A stretch of 9,579 nucleotides of DNA. Origin: Patulibacter sp. (lineage in GTDB: Bacteria; Actinomycetota; Thermoleophilia; Solirubrobacterales; Solirubrobacteraceae). The position numbers were made by a program, and so were the translations under genes. Below the pieces are notes generated by a model that worked only from the letters and a program-made list of their open reading frames with translations, searched no databases and was not told the origin of the DNA. How positions within the stretch are numbered: position 1 is the stretch's first letter; each line of letters begins with the position of its first letter. The stretch covers positions 1 through 9,579 of the forward strand of contig JALRCL010000245.1 in assembly GCA_023268575.1 (NCBI GenBank), written 5' to 3'. Below, piece by piece: positions 1 through 6,718 of the stretch.

Positions 1-28
1 GCGGTCCGTGCGCCGGTACTCTCGTCGT

Positions 29-1372
29 ATGACCGAGGTGGCCGGTGTCCGCGAGACGGTGCGGGTCGCGGCCGAAGTGGTGGACGCGTGTTTCGCGCTC
101 GCGCTGGTCGAGTATCCGCTGGAGGCGTGTGGACTACTCGCCGGACCGGTCGGCGACCACCGAGTGACCCGGATGTATCCGTGTCGCAACACCGAGGCGT
201 CGGCGCGGATCTACACCGTCGACCCTCGCGATCACCTCCGTGCCGAGATCGACGCAGAAGAACGCGGACTCGAGATCAGGGGAGTGGTGCACAGCCACAC
301 CCACACCGAGGCCTACCCGAGCCCCACCGACGTGGCCGCCGCCAAGGAGGCGGAGCTCGACTTCACGATGTCCGACATCGACGAGCTGTCGCGCCGCGTC
401 CCGTGCCTCTGCAAGGTCGCGCCGAACGGCACGTTCCTCATGGAGGACGTGCACCGCGCCGGCGGGATCCCGGCGATCCTCGGCGAGCTGCAGCGCGGCG
501 GCCTGCTGCACGAGGACGTCCACACCGTGCACGCGCCGACGATGCGTCAGTGGCTGGGCGAGTGGGACATCCGCGGCCCGAAGCCGTCCGAGCGCGCCCT
601 GGACCTCTTCCACGCCGCGCCGGGCTGCAAGCGCTCGGCGGAGGCGTTCTCCCAGTCCGAGCGGTGGGAGTCGCTGGACACCGACGCCGCCGAGGGCTGC
701 ATCCACGACATCGAGCACGCCTACTCGAAGGACGGCGGCCTGGCGATCCTCTACGGCAACCTCGCCGAGCGGGGCTGCGTCGTGAAGACCGCCGGCGTCG
801 ACGAGTCGATCCTCGTCTTCCATGGTCCCGCCGTCGTCGTCGAGTCGCAGGACGACGCGGTCGACGCGATCCTCGGCGGCCGGGTGAAGGAGGGCGACGT
901 CGTCGTCATCCGCTACGAGGGCCCGCGCGGCGGCCCGGGCATGCAGGAGATGCTCTACCCGACCTCCTACCTCAAGGGGAAGGGCTTGGGCGCGGCGTGC
1001 GCGCTGATCACCGACGGGCGCTTCTCCGGCGGCACGTCGGGGCTCTCGATCGGCCACGTCTCCCCCGAGGCGGCGTCGGGCGGCGCGATCGCGCTCGTCC
1101 AGGAGGGCGACACGATCGCGATCGACATCCCGAACCGGCGGATCGAGCTGCAGGTCGGCGCCGACGAGCTCGCCGAGCGGCGCGCCGAGCTCGAGGCCAC
1201 GACGGGCTACCGCCCGGTCGACCGCGACCGGGTCGTCTCCCCCGCCCTGCGCGCGTACGCGGCGATGGCGACGTCGGCCGACACCGGCGCCGTGCGCGAC
1301 GTCGATGCCGTGGAGCAGGCGGTCGCCGCCGCTGCGGCGCAGCGCCGCGCGACGCCCGTCGCGGGCGACTGA
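29..1372 (+). CDS. ilvD: Chimeric ORF: JAMM/MPN+ metallopeptidase N-terminus fused to C-terminal half of dihydroxy-acid dehydratase
   Basis: Residues 1 to about 101 (447 aa from ATG 29) are a JAMM/Mov34 metallopeptidase. Glu32 sits in PLEACGLLAG, and the zinc motif HSH-x7-S-x2-D is complete (His88, His90, Ser98, Asp101). From about residue 104 the protein is IlvD of the 616-residue E. coli type, beginning near family residue 300 (EAELDFTMSDIDELSRRVP). It keeps the Mg-ligand region GGPGMQEMLYPTS (Glu307) and the signature ITDGRFSGGTSG with the likely catalytic Ser333. The IlvD half carrying the Fe-S cysteines (NCDK and CPTCGSCSG regions) is absent, so dehydratase activity in valine, isoleucine and pantothenate synthesis is not expected. 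The JAMM domain also lacks its usual C-terminal part. ATG 29 is chosen because a -10-like TACTCT ends 6 nt upstream. GTG 8 is an alternative, and the frame is open to the window edge. Codon usage changes at the join, so recombination or misassembly is likely. Confidence 0.8.
   Translation: MTEVAGVRETVRVAAEVVDACFALALVEYPLEACGLLAGPVGDHRVTRMYPCRNTEASARIYTVDPRDHLRAEIDAEERGLEIRGVVHSHTHTEAYPSPTDVAAAKEAELDFTMSDIDELSRRVPCLCKVAPNGTFLMEDVHRAGGIPAILGELQRGGLLHEDVHTVHAPTMRQWLGEWDIRGPKPSERALDLFHAAPGCKRSAEAFSQSERWESLDTDAAEGCIHDIEHAYSKDGGLAILYGNLAERGCVVKTAGVDESILVFHGPAVVVESQDDAVDAILGGRVKEGDVVVIRYEGPRGGPGMQEMLYPTSYLKGKGLGAACALITDGRFSGGTSGLSIGHVSPEAASGGAIALVQEGDTIAIDIPNRRIELQVGADELAERRAELEATTGYRPVDRDRVVSPALRAYAAMATSADTGAVRDVDAVEQAVAAAAAQRRATPVAGD
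329..350 (+). other. Junction between JAMM and IlvD coding sequence
   Basis: Left of here the protein follows JAMM peptidases through the final zinc-ligand Asp (PSPTD). Right of here it follows IlvD (AAKEAELDF, compare AAQEAEIDF in E. coli). The connecting DNA is a short GCC-rich word encoding VAAA that could belong to either parent, so the exact join cannot be placed closer than about 10 bp. Codons ending in A or T number 19 of 101 before the join and about 5 of 346 after it (hand count). Confidence 0.75.
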
Positions 1373-1431
1373 TCCGGCGGCCCGCCTCGGTCGCCCGGCC
1401 GGTGCGGGCGGGTGACCGGCGGGCCACCACG

Positions 1432-1458
1432 GGTCGGCGCGGCCGCGGCGCGCCGACC
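1432..1458. terminator. GC-rich hairpin between convergent genes, candidate terminator
   Basis: A perfect 10-bp inverted repeat (GGTCGGCGCG and its complement) is separated by 7 nt. It lies in the 132-nt gap between the convergent ilvD-like ORF and the PRC-barrel gene. There is no T-tract on either side, so intrinsic termination is plausible but unproven. I see no other feature in this gap. Confidence 0.4.
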
Positions 1459-1504
1459 GGCGTCGTGCCGGCCGCGCCGGCGCGGCGGGCGGCCGACCGG
1501 CTGC

Positions 1505-2104
1505 TCAGCGGTCGACGCCCGGCGGCATCGTCGTGCGCGGCTCGGGCACCGCGAGCTCGTCTGCGCGACGCCGCAGCTCCTGCGCGCGCGCCAGCGCATC
1601 CGACCGGCGCTCGGCCGCGGCGTCGGCGGCGACCCGGGCCTCGCGCGCTTCCTGCTCGGCCCGGTCGGCCTCCTCGGCGGCGGTCTCCGACGCGCGCTCG
1701 GCCTCGTCGGCCGCCGCACGGGCCTCCCGCGCCGCCCGCACCCGCGCCTCGCGCGCGGCACCCGACTCGAGCTCCGCGTCGTGCGCCCCGTCGACGTCGA
1801 CGCCGTAGTGGGCGATCACCGCGGCGAGCTCCTCGGCCGAGAGCCGGTCGTCGCCGTCGTTGCGGGGCCCGTCGGCGATCTGGTCCTTCGTGAACGCGAC
1901 CCGCACGTGCGACCGCGAGACGGTCGCGCCGGCCAGGGGCACGAGGAACCGCTTCTTCGCGATCAGCCCGCTGCGCACCGACAGCAGCACCGCCTCCGGC
2001 GCGTCGACGGGGAACCAGGCGTCCTCGAGCTTGCCGACCTTCTCCTCGGCGACGTCCAGGACGTCCTGGCCCTTCCAATCCTCGATCGACTCGATCTCTT
2101 GCAC
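1505..2104 (-). CDS. PRC-barrel domain protein with C-terminal Ala/Arg/Glu coiled coil
   Basis: The 199-aa protein has a PRC-barrel at residues 3-80 (EIESIEDWKGQDVLDVAEEK, KVGKLEDAWF, then a TVSRSHVRVAFTKDQI strand region). A short LSAEELAAVIAHYG helix follows, as is common after actinobacterial PRC barrels. Residues about 108-184 are a highly charged Ala/Arg/Glu segment predicted to form a long coiled coil, and a short Pro-containing tail ends the protein. PRC barrels are small beta-barrels found in RimM, photosynthetic reaction-centre H subunits and many stand-alone proteins thought to mediate protein or RNA contacts. The role here is unknown. GTG 2104 is preferred because the barrel starts immediately after it and GGGGA lies just upstream. 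An in-frame GTG at 2158 would add 18 residues unlike the family. No signal peptide or membrane segment is seen. The 94 nt separating it from the oxidoreductase leave an operon uncertain. Confidence 0.8.
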   Translation of the reverse strand: MQEIESIEDWKGQDVLDVAEEKVGKLEDAWFPVDAPEAVLLSVRSGLIAKKRFLVPLAGATVSRSHVRVAFTKDQIADGPRNDGDDRLSAEELAAVIAHYGVDVDGAHDAELESGAAREARVRAAREARAAADEAERASETAAEEADRAEQEAREARVAADAAAERRSDALARAQELRRRADELAVPEPRTTMPPGVDR

Positions 2105-2198
2105 GAGGGTCCCCGTACCCGCTCCCGGGCGCGCGCACCCATGCGATGCGCGAGCCACTCCCGACGGGTCGGCGGCGCCCCGCGTCGCGGGCCGTCCC

Positions 2199-3221
2199 TC
2201 AGGCCGTCGCGCCGGCGCGGAGCCGGTCCAGCGCCGACGCCCAGCGGGCCTCGTCGCGTTGCGCGGGCATCGTGATCGTCACGCGCGAGGCGACGTCGCC
2301 GTAGCGGCGCAGCAGCTCGTCGACGACCTCCTCCGGCGAGCCGACGACGGCGAACGCGTCGATCACCTCGTCGGTGATGAGCTCGCCCATCCGGTCCCAG
2401 GCGCCGTCGCGCGTCATGACGTTGAGCTCGGTCTGCAGCTCGCCCCACCCGTGGACCTCGAGCACCGGCCGGTAGGCGGGCGTGGAGCCGTAGAAGGCCA
2501 GCTGCTGACGGACCGCCGCCAGACCCGCGGCGATCTGCTCCTCGTCCTCGCCCGCGGCGACCATCGCGGGCGCGGTCAGCTGGAAGCCCTCGAGCGTCTT
2601 GCCGGCCTTCTCGCGTCCGCGCCGCAACGCCGGCAGCGTCACCTCGCGGAGGTACTTCTCCGTCGAGAACCCGTGGCAGAGCATCCCGTCGCCGACCTCG
2701 CCGGCCACCTCGGTCATCAGCGGCCCGACGGCGGCGAGGAAGATCGCCGGGTTGCCGTGCGGGTTGGGGCCCGGATCGAAGAACGGGGTCATGAGCGTGT
2801 GGCGGTAGAACTCGCCGCGGAAGGCGAGCGGCTCCCCCGTCTCCCACGCGTGCCAGATCGCGCGGATCGCGAGCACGAACTCGCGCATCCGGGCGGCCGG
2901 CCGGCTCCACTCCATCGAGAAGCGCTTCGTGATGTGCGGCTTGATCTGCGAGCCGAGCCCGAGCAGGAACCGCCCGCCCGAGAGCGCTTGCAGGTCGTTG
3001 GCCTGGACCGCGACGCTCATCGGGTTGCGCGCGAACGCGACCGCGATCCCCGTGCCGATCTCGAGCTCCTCGGTCCGCTCGGCCGCCACGGCGGCGGCGA
3101 GGAACGCGTCGATCTTCGTCTCGGTCGCCCACCAGCCGTCGTAGCCGTCGGCCAGCGCCGTCACGGCGTCCGTGCCGGCCTGGTCGATCGTGGCCGGGTA
3201 TCCCATCGCGTCGATCCGCAC
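2199..3221 (-). CDS. LLM-class F420-dependent oxidoreductase (TIGR03617/MSMEG_2256-like)
   Basis: The 340-aa protein resembles the luciferase-like TIM-barrel family usually annotated as probable F420-dependent oxidoreductases of the MSMEG_2256 type. Recognisable segments are GWWATETKIDAFL (residues 29-41), GTGIAVAFARNPMSVAVQANDLQALSGGRFLLGLGSQ (57-92, cofactor-side strands), FRGEFYRHTLMTPFFDPGP (134-152), MTEVAGEVGDGMLCHGFSTEKYLREV (169-194) and FYGSTPAYRPVLEVHGWGEL (243-262). Members transfer hydride to or from coenzyme F420, though some relatives use FMN. The substrate cannot be read from sequence. Start GTG 3221 is chosen because GAGGAG lies 6 nt upstream and the family begins with VRIDA-type sequence. 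An upstream GTG at 3278 would add a low-complexity Arg/Pro stretch. Length matches the family. It is divergent from the DUF2277 gene. Confidence 0.88.
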   Translation of the reverse strand: MRIDAMGYPATIDQAGTDAVTALADGYDGWWATETKIDAFLAAAVAAERTEELEIGTGIAVAFARNPMSVAVQANDLQALSGGRFLLGLGSQIKPHITKRFSMEWSRPAARMREFVLAIRAIWHAWETGEPLAFRGEFYRHTLMTPFFDPGPNPHGNPAIFLAAVGPLMTEVAGEVGDGMLCHGFSTEKYLREVTLPALRRGREKAGKTLEGFQLTAPAMVAAGEDEEQIAAGLAAVRQQLAFYGSTPAYRPVLEVHGWGELQTELNVMTRDGAWDRMGELITDEVIDAFAVVGSPEEVVDELLRRYGDVASRVTITMPAQRDEARWASALDRLRAGATA

Positions 3222-3227
3222 CGCTCG

Positions 3228-3233
3228 CTCCTC
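3228..3233 (-). promoter_or_regulatory. Shine-Dalgarno site of the F420 oxidoreductase
   Basis: GAGGAG on the minus strand, 6 nt before GTG 3221. It decides the start of this gene against the upstream GTG at 3278. Confidence 0.65.
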
Positions 3234-3330
3234 GTCCGGCGCCGGGGACGGTCCGCGGCGCCGGCCCGATGCTCGCACAGCGCCTGCGGGGCGGCCCGGG
3301 GAAGCTCCCCAACCGCCCCCACGGCCGGAG

Positions 3331-3342
3331 TAGGCTCACCAC
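3331..3342 (+). promoter_or_regulatory. -10-like TAGGCT six nt before ATG, possible leaderless promoter of DUF2277
   Basis: TAGGCT (3331-3336) fits the TANNNT actinobacterial -10 pattern and ends 6 nt before ATG 3343, which puts the expected transcription start on or beside the start codon. No Shine-Dalgarno sequence is properly spaced; a GGAG 12 nt away is too distant. I could not find a convincing -35. A leaderless transcript is inferred. Confidence 0.4.
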
Positions 3343-3612
<270 letters not shown>

Positions 3613-3623
3613 GCGCGCACCAG

Positions 3624-4124
3624 GTGTCCGCCCCGCCCCCACGCGCGTCCGCGCTGGCCCTGCCCGCCTTGCTCGTCGCCGGCGCGCTCGCGCTCGCCCC
3701 GGCCGCCGGCGCCCAGGCCCCGACGTCCGGCGATCCGGGCGCGCAGCCCGACGCGACGATCACCGACGGGACGGCGGCTCGCCAGCTGGCCGAGGCCCGC
3801 GCGCGTTGGCGCGCCGCCGGCATCGCGAGCTACCGGACGCGGATCGCGATCCGCTGCTTCTGCCCCGGCTCGATCACCGCCACGCGCACCGTCGTCGTGC
3901 GCCGCGGCCGACCGATCGGCGCGGTGCCGGGCCACCTGCGCGACGTCGCCACGGTCCCGCGCCTCTTCGCCCGGATCGAGGAGGCGATCCGCGCCGGGGC
4001 CGCGACGCTCGACGTCCGCTACGCCACCTCGGGCCGGCCGACGAGCGTGTACGTCGACCGCAGCCGGATGATCGCCGACGAGGAGCGCGGGATCGTCGTG
4101 CGGAGCTTCGCCCGCACGCGCTGA
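3624..4124 (+). CDS. Secreted DUF6174-like protein
   Basis: The 166-aa protein begins with a typical Sec signal peptide: Arg7, a hydrophobic Ala/Leu stretch at about residues 9-28, and an AQA cleavage site near residue 32. The mature part has the DUF6174 pattern: a Trp-rich helix (RARWRAAGIASYRTRIAI), a Cys-x-Cys pair (Cys78, Cys80 in IRCFCPGS), a strand pair with a Gly turn (VVVRRGRP), TVPRLFARIEEAI, then RYATSGRPTSVYVDRSRMIADEERG at the end. The family is of unknown function and is generally exported. The two cysteines could form a disulfide or bind something. GTG 3624 is the only start that keeps the signal peptide with no long prefix. There is no clear Shine-Dalgarno sequence. The 11-nt gap to DUF2277 suggests co-transcription. 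Confidence 0.75.
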   Translation: MSAPPPRASALALPALLVAGALALAPAAGAQAPTSGDPGAQPDATITDGTAARQLAEARARWRAAGIASYRTRIAIRCFCPGSITATRTVVVRRGRPIGAVPGHLRDVATVPRLFARIEEAIRAGAATLDVRYATSGRPTSVYVDRSRMIADEERGIVVRSFARTR

Positions 4125-4129
4125 GCCCG

Positions 4130-4166
4130 CGGCGGTCGCCGGGGCCCGCAGCACCGGCGACCGCCG
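4130..4166. terminator. Strong 13-bp hairpin between convergent genes, likely bidirectional terminator
   Basis: A perfect 13-bp stem (4130-4142 with 4154-4166) has an 11-nt loop. It starts 5 nt after the stop of the secreted protein gene and lies 50 nt beyond the stop of the convergent crotonase operon. It has no T-tract, which is usual for very high-GC actinobacteria. Position and symmetry suit termination from both sides. Confidence 0.55.
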
Positions 4167-4215
4167 GCCCCGTGCGAGCGCCGCGCGGCCGGTCGTCCCG
4201 CCCGCGCTGCGGCCG

Positions 4216-5028
4216 TCAGTCCCCGAAGCGCCCGTGGCGCCCGGCACCGCCGGCGAACCGCGCCGCTCCCGCGACGGTGTCGGACGCCAGGGAGCGGAAG
4301 CCGTGCGCGAGCTCGGCCCGCAACGCGGTCTCCTCGTCGAGTCCCTCCTGCTCGAGCACCGCGAGGCGGTCGCCCCGCATGCAGGTCTGGGGGAACGCCG
4401 CGAGCTCGCGCGCGAGCTCGCGGGCGACCGCGAGCGCGCCGCCCGGGTCCGCGAGCCGGTTCACGAGCCCGATCGCGAGCGCCTCCTCCGCCCCGACGGG
4501 GCGGCCGGTGAGGATGAGGTCCATCGCCCGCGAGGTCCCGATGAGCCGCGGCAGCCGGACCGTCCCGCCGTCGATCAGCGGCACGCCCCAACGCCGGCAG
4601 AAGACCCCGAGGACCGCGTCGCGCGCGGCGACCCGCAGATCGCACCACGCCGCGAGCTCGAGGCCCCCGGCGACGGCGTGCCCCTCGATGGCGGCGATGA
4701 CGGGCTTGCCGAGTCGCATCCGCGTCGGGCCCATCGGGCCGTCGCCGTCCTCGGTCACCTGGTTGGAGCGCTCGGTGCCGATCGCCTTCAGGTCGGCACC
4801 GGCGCAGAACGCCCCGCCCTCGCCGGTGAGGACCGCCACGGCGGCGTCCTCGTCGGCGTCGAACGCGCGGAACGCCGCCGCGAGGGCGGCCGCGGTCGGT
4901 CCGTCGACGGCGTTGCGCGCCGCCGGGCGCGCGATCGTCACCGTGGTCACGGGTCCGTCGCGCTCGACGCGCACGGTCGCGCCGGGCCCGGTCGCGGACC
5001 CGTCCCGGCCCTCGGGGGCGACGCTCAT
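4216..5028 (-). CDS. Enoyl-CoA hydratase/isomerase (crotonase) family protein, distal gene
   Basis: The 270-aa crotonase-fold protein has an N-terminal strand VTTVTIARPAARNAV, the oxyanion-hole loop GAFCAGADLKAIG (residues 72-84) and a second oxyanion segment GHAVAGGLELAAWCDLR (116-132). Glu124 matches the first catalytic Glu of rat enoyl-CoA hydratase. The second catalytic Glu position is occupied by Cys144 in VFCRRWGVPLIDGGTVRLPRLIG, with Asp153 nearby as a possible acid/base. This variant is familiar in actinobacterial crotonases annotated only as enoyl-CoA hydratases, so hydration, isomerisation or another acyl-CoA reaction are all possible. It is last in the operon, and its ATG overlaps the tetR-type stop as ATGA (5025-5028), suggesting coupled translation. 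Confidence 0.88.
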   Translation of the reverse strand: MSVAPEGRDGSATGPGATVRVERDGPVTTVTIARPAARNAVDGPTAAALAAAFRAFDADEDAAVAVLTGEGGAFCAGADLKAIGTERSNQVTEDGDGPMGPTRMRLGKPVIAAIEGHAVAGGLELAAWCDLRVAARDAVLGVFCRRWGVPLIDGGTVRLPRLIGTSRAMDLILTGRPVGAEEALAIGLVNRLADPGGALAVARELARELAAFPQTCMRGDRLAVLEQEGLDEETALRAELAHGFRSLASDTVAGAARFAGGAGRHGRFGD

Positions 5029-5702
5029 CGCGGCACCGCCGTCCCGATCGCCCGTCCGACGAGCGCCCGCAGCTCCGGCAGCAGCGCGGCGGCGTCGACG
5101 TCCGCGCCCGGGGCCAGTGGGCCCACGAGCGCCTCGCCGACCGCGCCGACGAGAGCGGCGGCGGTGAGGTCCGGGTCCTGCTCGGGCAGCGCGCCGTCCT
5201 CGACGGCGGCACGAACGAGGTCCGAGAGCAGCGCGCGGTACGCCTGGCGGTAGGCGAGGCGCTCCGCCTCCACCAGCGGGTCCAGCGGCTCGGCGAGCAG
5301 CGCCCACGCCAGGCGCGGGTGCTGCAGCGCGCGGCGGGCGAAGGTGTCCAGCACCGCGACGATCCGCTCCGGCCCCGGCGCGACGTCCTCGGCCGCGCGG
5401 CGCATCGCGAGGACCTCGCGGCCGCAGACGCGGCGGAACAGCACGACGAACAGCTCGCCCTTCGACGCGAAGTGCCGGTAGAGCGTGCCCGCCGCGACGC
5501 CCGCCCGGCCGGCGATCGCGCCGACCGACGCCGCGCCGTACCCGCCCTCGGCGGTGATCGCGAACGCCGCCGCCAGGAGGCGCTCGCGCGTCCCGCGAGC
5601 AGGGTCGGCGACCGGCGACCCGACCGTCCCGTCCTCTTCGGCGACCGGCGATCCGACGGACGTGCGCGCGTCGTCGACTCCGGCGGCGGGGGCGCGACTC
5701 AC
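5025..5702 (-). CDS. TetR/AcrR family transcriptional regulator
   Basis: The 225-aa protein has a long unstructured N-terminal tail (about 37 residues). The TetR DNA-binding domain follows at about residues 38-84: TRERLLAAAFAITAEGGYGAASVGAIAGRAGVAAGTLYRHFASKGELF, with recognition helix AGTLYRHFASK. The remainder is a helical ligand-binding domain. Family members are usually repressors released by a small ligand. Lying between two crotonases and downstream of an acyl-CoA dehydrogenase, it probably responds to an acyl-CoA and controls the same operon through the palindromes at 8417-8457 (inference). GTG 5702 overlaps the upstream stop as GTGA. The neighbouring in-frame GTG 5705 is equally possible, with GGGGGAG 8 nt upstream. 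The tail contains an 11-residue duplication (VGSPVA twice). Confidence 0.88.
   Translation of the reverse strand: MSRAPAAGVDDARTSVGSPVAEEDGTVGSPVADPARGTRERLLAAAFAITAEGGYGAASVGAIAGRAGVAAGTLYRHFASKGELFVVLFRRVCGREVLAMRRAAEDVAPGPERIVAVLDTFARRALQHPRLAWALLAEPLDPLVEAERLAYRQAYRALLSDLVRAAVEDGALPEQDPDLTAAALVGAVGEALVGPLAPGADVDAAALLPELRALVGRAIGTAVPR
5605..5657. repeat. In-frame 33-bp-period direct repeat in the TetR N-terminal tail
   Basis: Two 20-bp copies (5605-5624 and 5638-5657) differ at one base. The 33-bp period encodes VGSPVA twice, 11 residues apart, before the DNA-binding domain. It looks like a small tandem duplication in a disordered linker. Confidence 0.7.
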
Positions 5703-6718
5703 CACGGCAGCGGCTCCCCCGGCGGCACGGTCGGCGGCCCCTTGTACGTCGAGGCGCCCGCGTCGCCGAACGGGTCGTCGCGCTCGCGCACCGCGGTGCG
5801 GAAGCCGGCCTCCATCGCGCGCTGCTGGAAGGCGTAGCCCTCGCGCGTGTGGCGGGTGATGCCGTCGAAGACCGTGCCGAGGACCTGGGTGGCGTGCAGG
5901 CCCTGGCTGTAGAGCTCCTGGTTGACGAGGAGCTTCATCATCACGAGCTGGTTCACCGGCATCCGAGCGATCCGGGCGACGAGCGCCTCGGTCCGGGCGT
6001 CGAGCTCCTCCGCCGGCGGGGCGTCGATCGCCAGCCCCCACTCCAGCGCCTCGGCGCCCGAGAGCGCGTCGCCGGTGAAGAGCAGCCGCTTCGCGCGCTG
6101 GGCCCCCAGCCGCGCCGCCCACAGCGACGTCGTCGGCGAGCCCCACACGCGCGCCGGCGGGTAACCGATCTTCGCGTCATGCGCGATGACGAGCAGGTCC
6201 GAGCAGAGCGCCATGTCCGTGCCGCCCGCCACGCAGAAGCCGTGGACCTTGCAGATCACCGGCTTGTTCGCGTGGAAGAGCGACATGAAGCCGCGGACGT
6301 TGCGGCCCATCATCGCGTAGTCGACCATCGGGTCCCAGGCGCTGTCGGGCACGTGGTTGGCGGCGATCGTCCACGGATGCGTGGGCGCGCCCTCCGGCGG
6401 CAGCCGGAACGGCGCGAGCTCGGCGGCGGCGGGATCGGCCCCGGGCTCGTCGGCGTCGCGGGCATCCATGCCCTCGGCGCTGGCGACGAGGTCGTAGCCG
6501 CCGCAGAAGCCCTTGCCGTTGCCCGAGAGCAGGACGACGTGGACGGCCGGATCGAGGTCGGCGCGCTCGACGCAGGCGACGAGCTCGTGGATGAGCCGCG
6601 GGACGATCCCGTTGCCGCGCTCCGGGCGGTTCAGGGTGATCCGCGCGACCCGGTCGGCGACCTCGTAGGTCATCGTCTCCAGGCCGTCGCGGCCCGGGCC
6701 GGCGCTCGAGTCGCTCAT
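5699..6718 (-). CDS. Crotonase/enoyl-CoA hydratase family protein lacking both canonical Glu residues
   Basis: The 339-aa protein has a crotonase fold with an N-terminal strand YEVADRVARITLNRPERGNGI, an oxyanion loop GKGFCGGYDLVAS (residues 68-80), an insertion of roughly 40-60 residues (about 84-145), then KPVICKVHGFCVAGGTDMALCSDLLVIAHDAKIGYPPARVWGSP and the C-terminal helices. Aligned by eye to rat enoyl-CoA hydratase, the first catalytic Glu is Asp168 and the second is Pro188. Ordinary syn-hydration is therefore doubtful, although both oxyanion-hole segments for CoA thioester activation are intact. Similar long crotonases are widespread in mycobacteria and other actinobacteria under a generic name. 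Its ATG overlaps the aidB stop as ATGA (6715-6718) and its stop overlaps the TetR start, so it is translated as part of the operon. The substrate is unknown. Confidence 0.86.
   Translation of the reverse strand: MSDSSAGPGRDGLETMTYEVADRVARITLNRPERGNGIVPRLIHELVACVERADLDPAVHVVLLSGNGKGFCGGYDLVASAEGMDARDADEPGADPAAAELAPFRLPPEGAPTHPWTIAANHVPDSAWDPMVDYAMMGRNVRGFMSLFHANKPVICKVHGFCVAGGTDMALCSDLLVIAHDAKIGYPPARVWGSPTTSLWAARLGAQRAKRLLFTGDALSGAEALEWGLAIDAPPAEELDARTEALVARIARMPVNQLVMMKLLVNQELYSQGLHATQVLGTVFDGITRHTREGYAFQQRAMEAGFRTAVRERDDPFGDAGASTYKGPPTVPPGEPLPW

Noticed and set aside
88..1893. A 601-codon Arg/Pro-rich reading frame over the chimera, the gap and the PRC-barrel gene
   Set aside because: It is out of frame with recognisable protein families on both strands, has Arg/Pro/Ala composition typical of off-frame high-GC DNA, and crosses a convergent gene boundary.
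2115..2120. GGGTAC on the minus strand before the PRC-barrel gene as an alternative-sigma (SigB/SigF-type) -10
   Set aside because: No GTTT-like -35 is found at the right distance, and the hexamer is common in such DNA.
3298..3310. Short GGGGA-AGC-TCCCC hairpin in the divergent promoter region
   Set aside because: A 5-bp stem is too short to be meaningful at this GC content.
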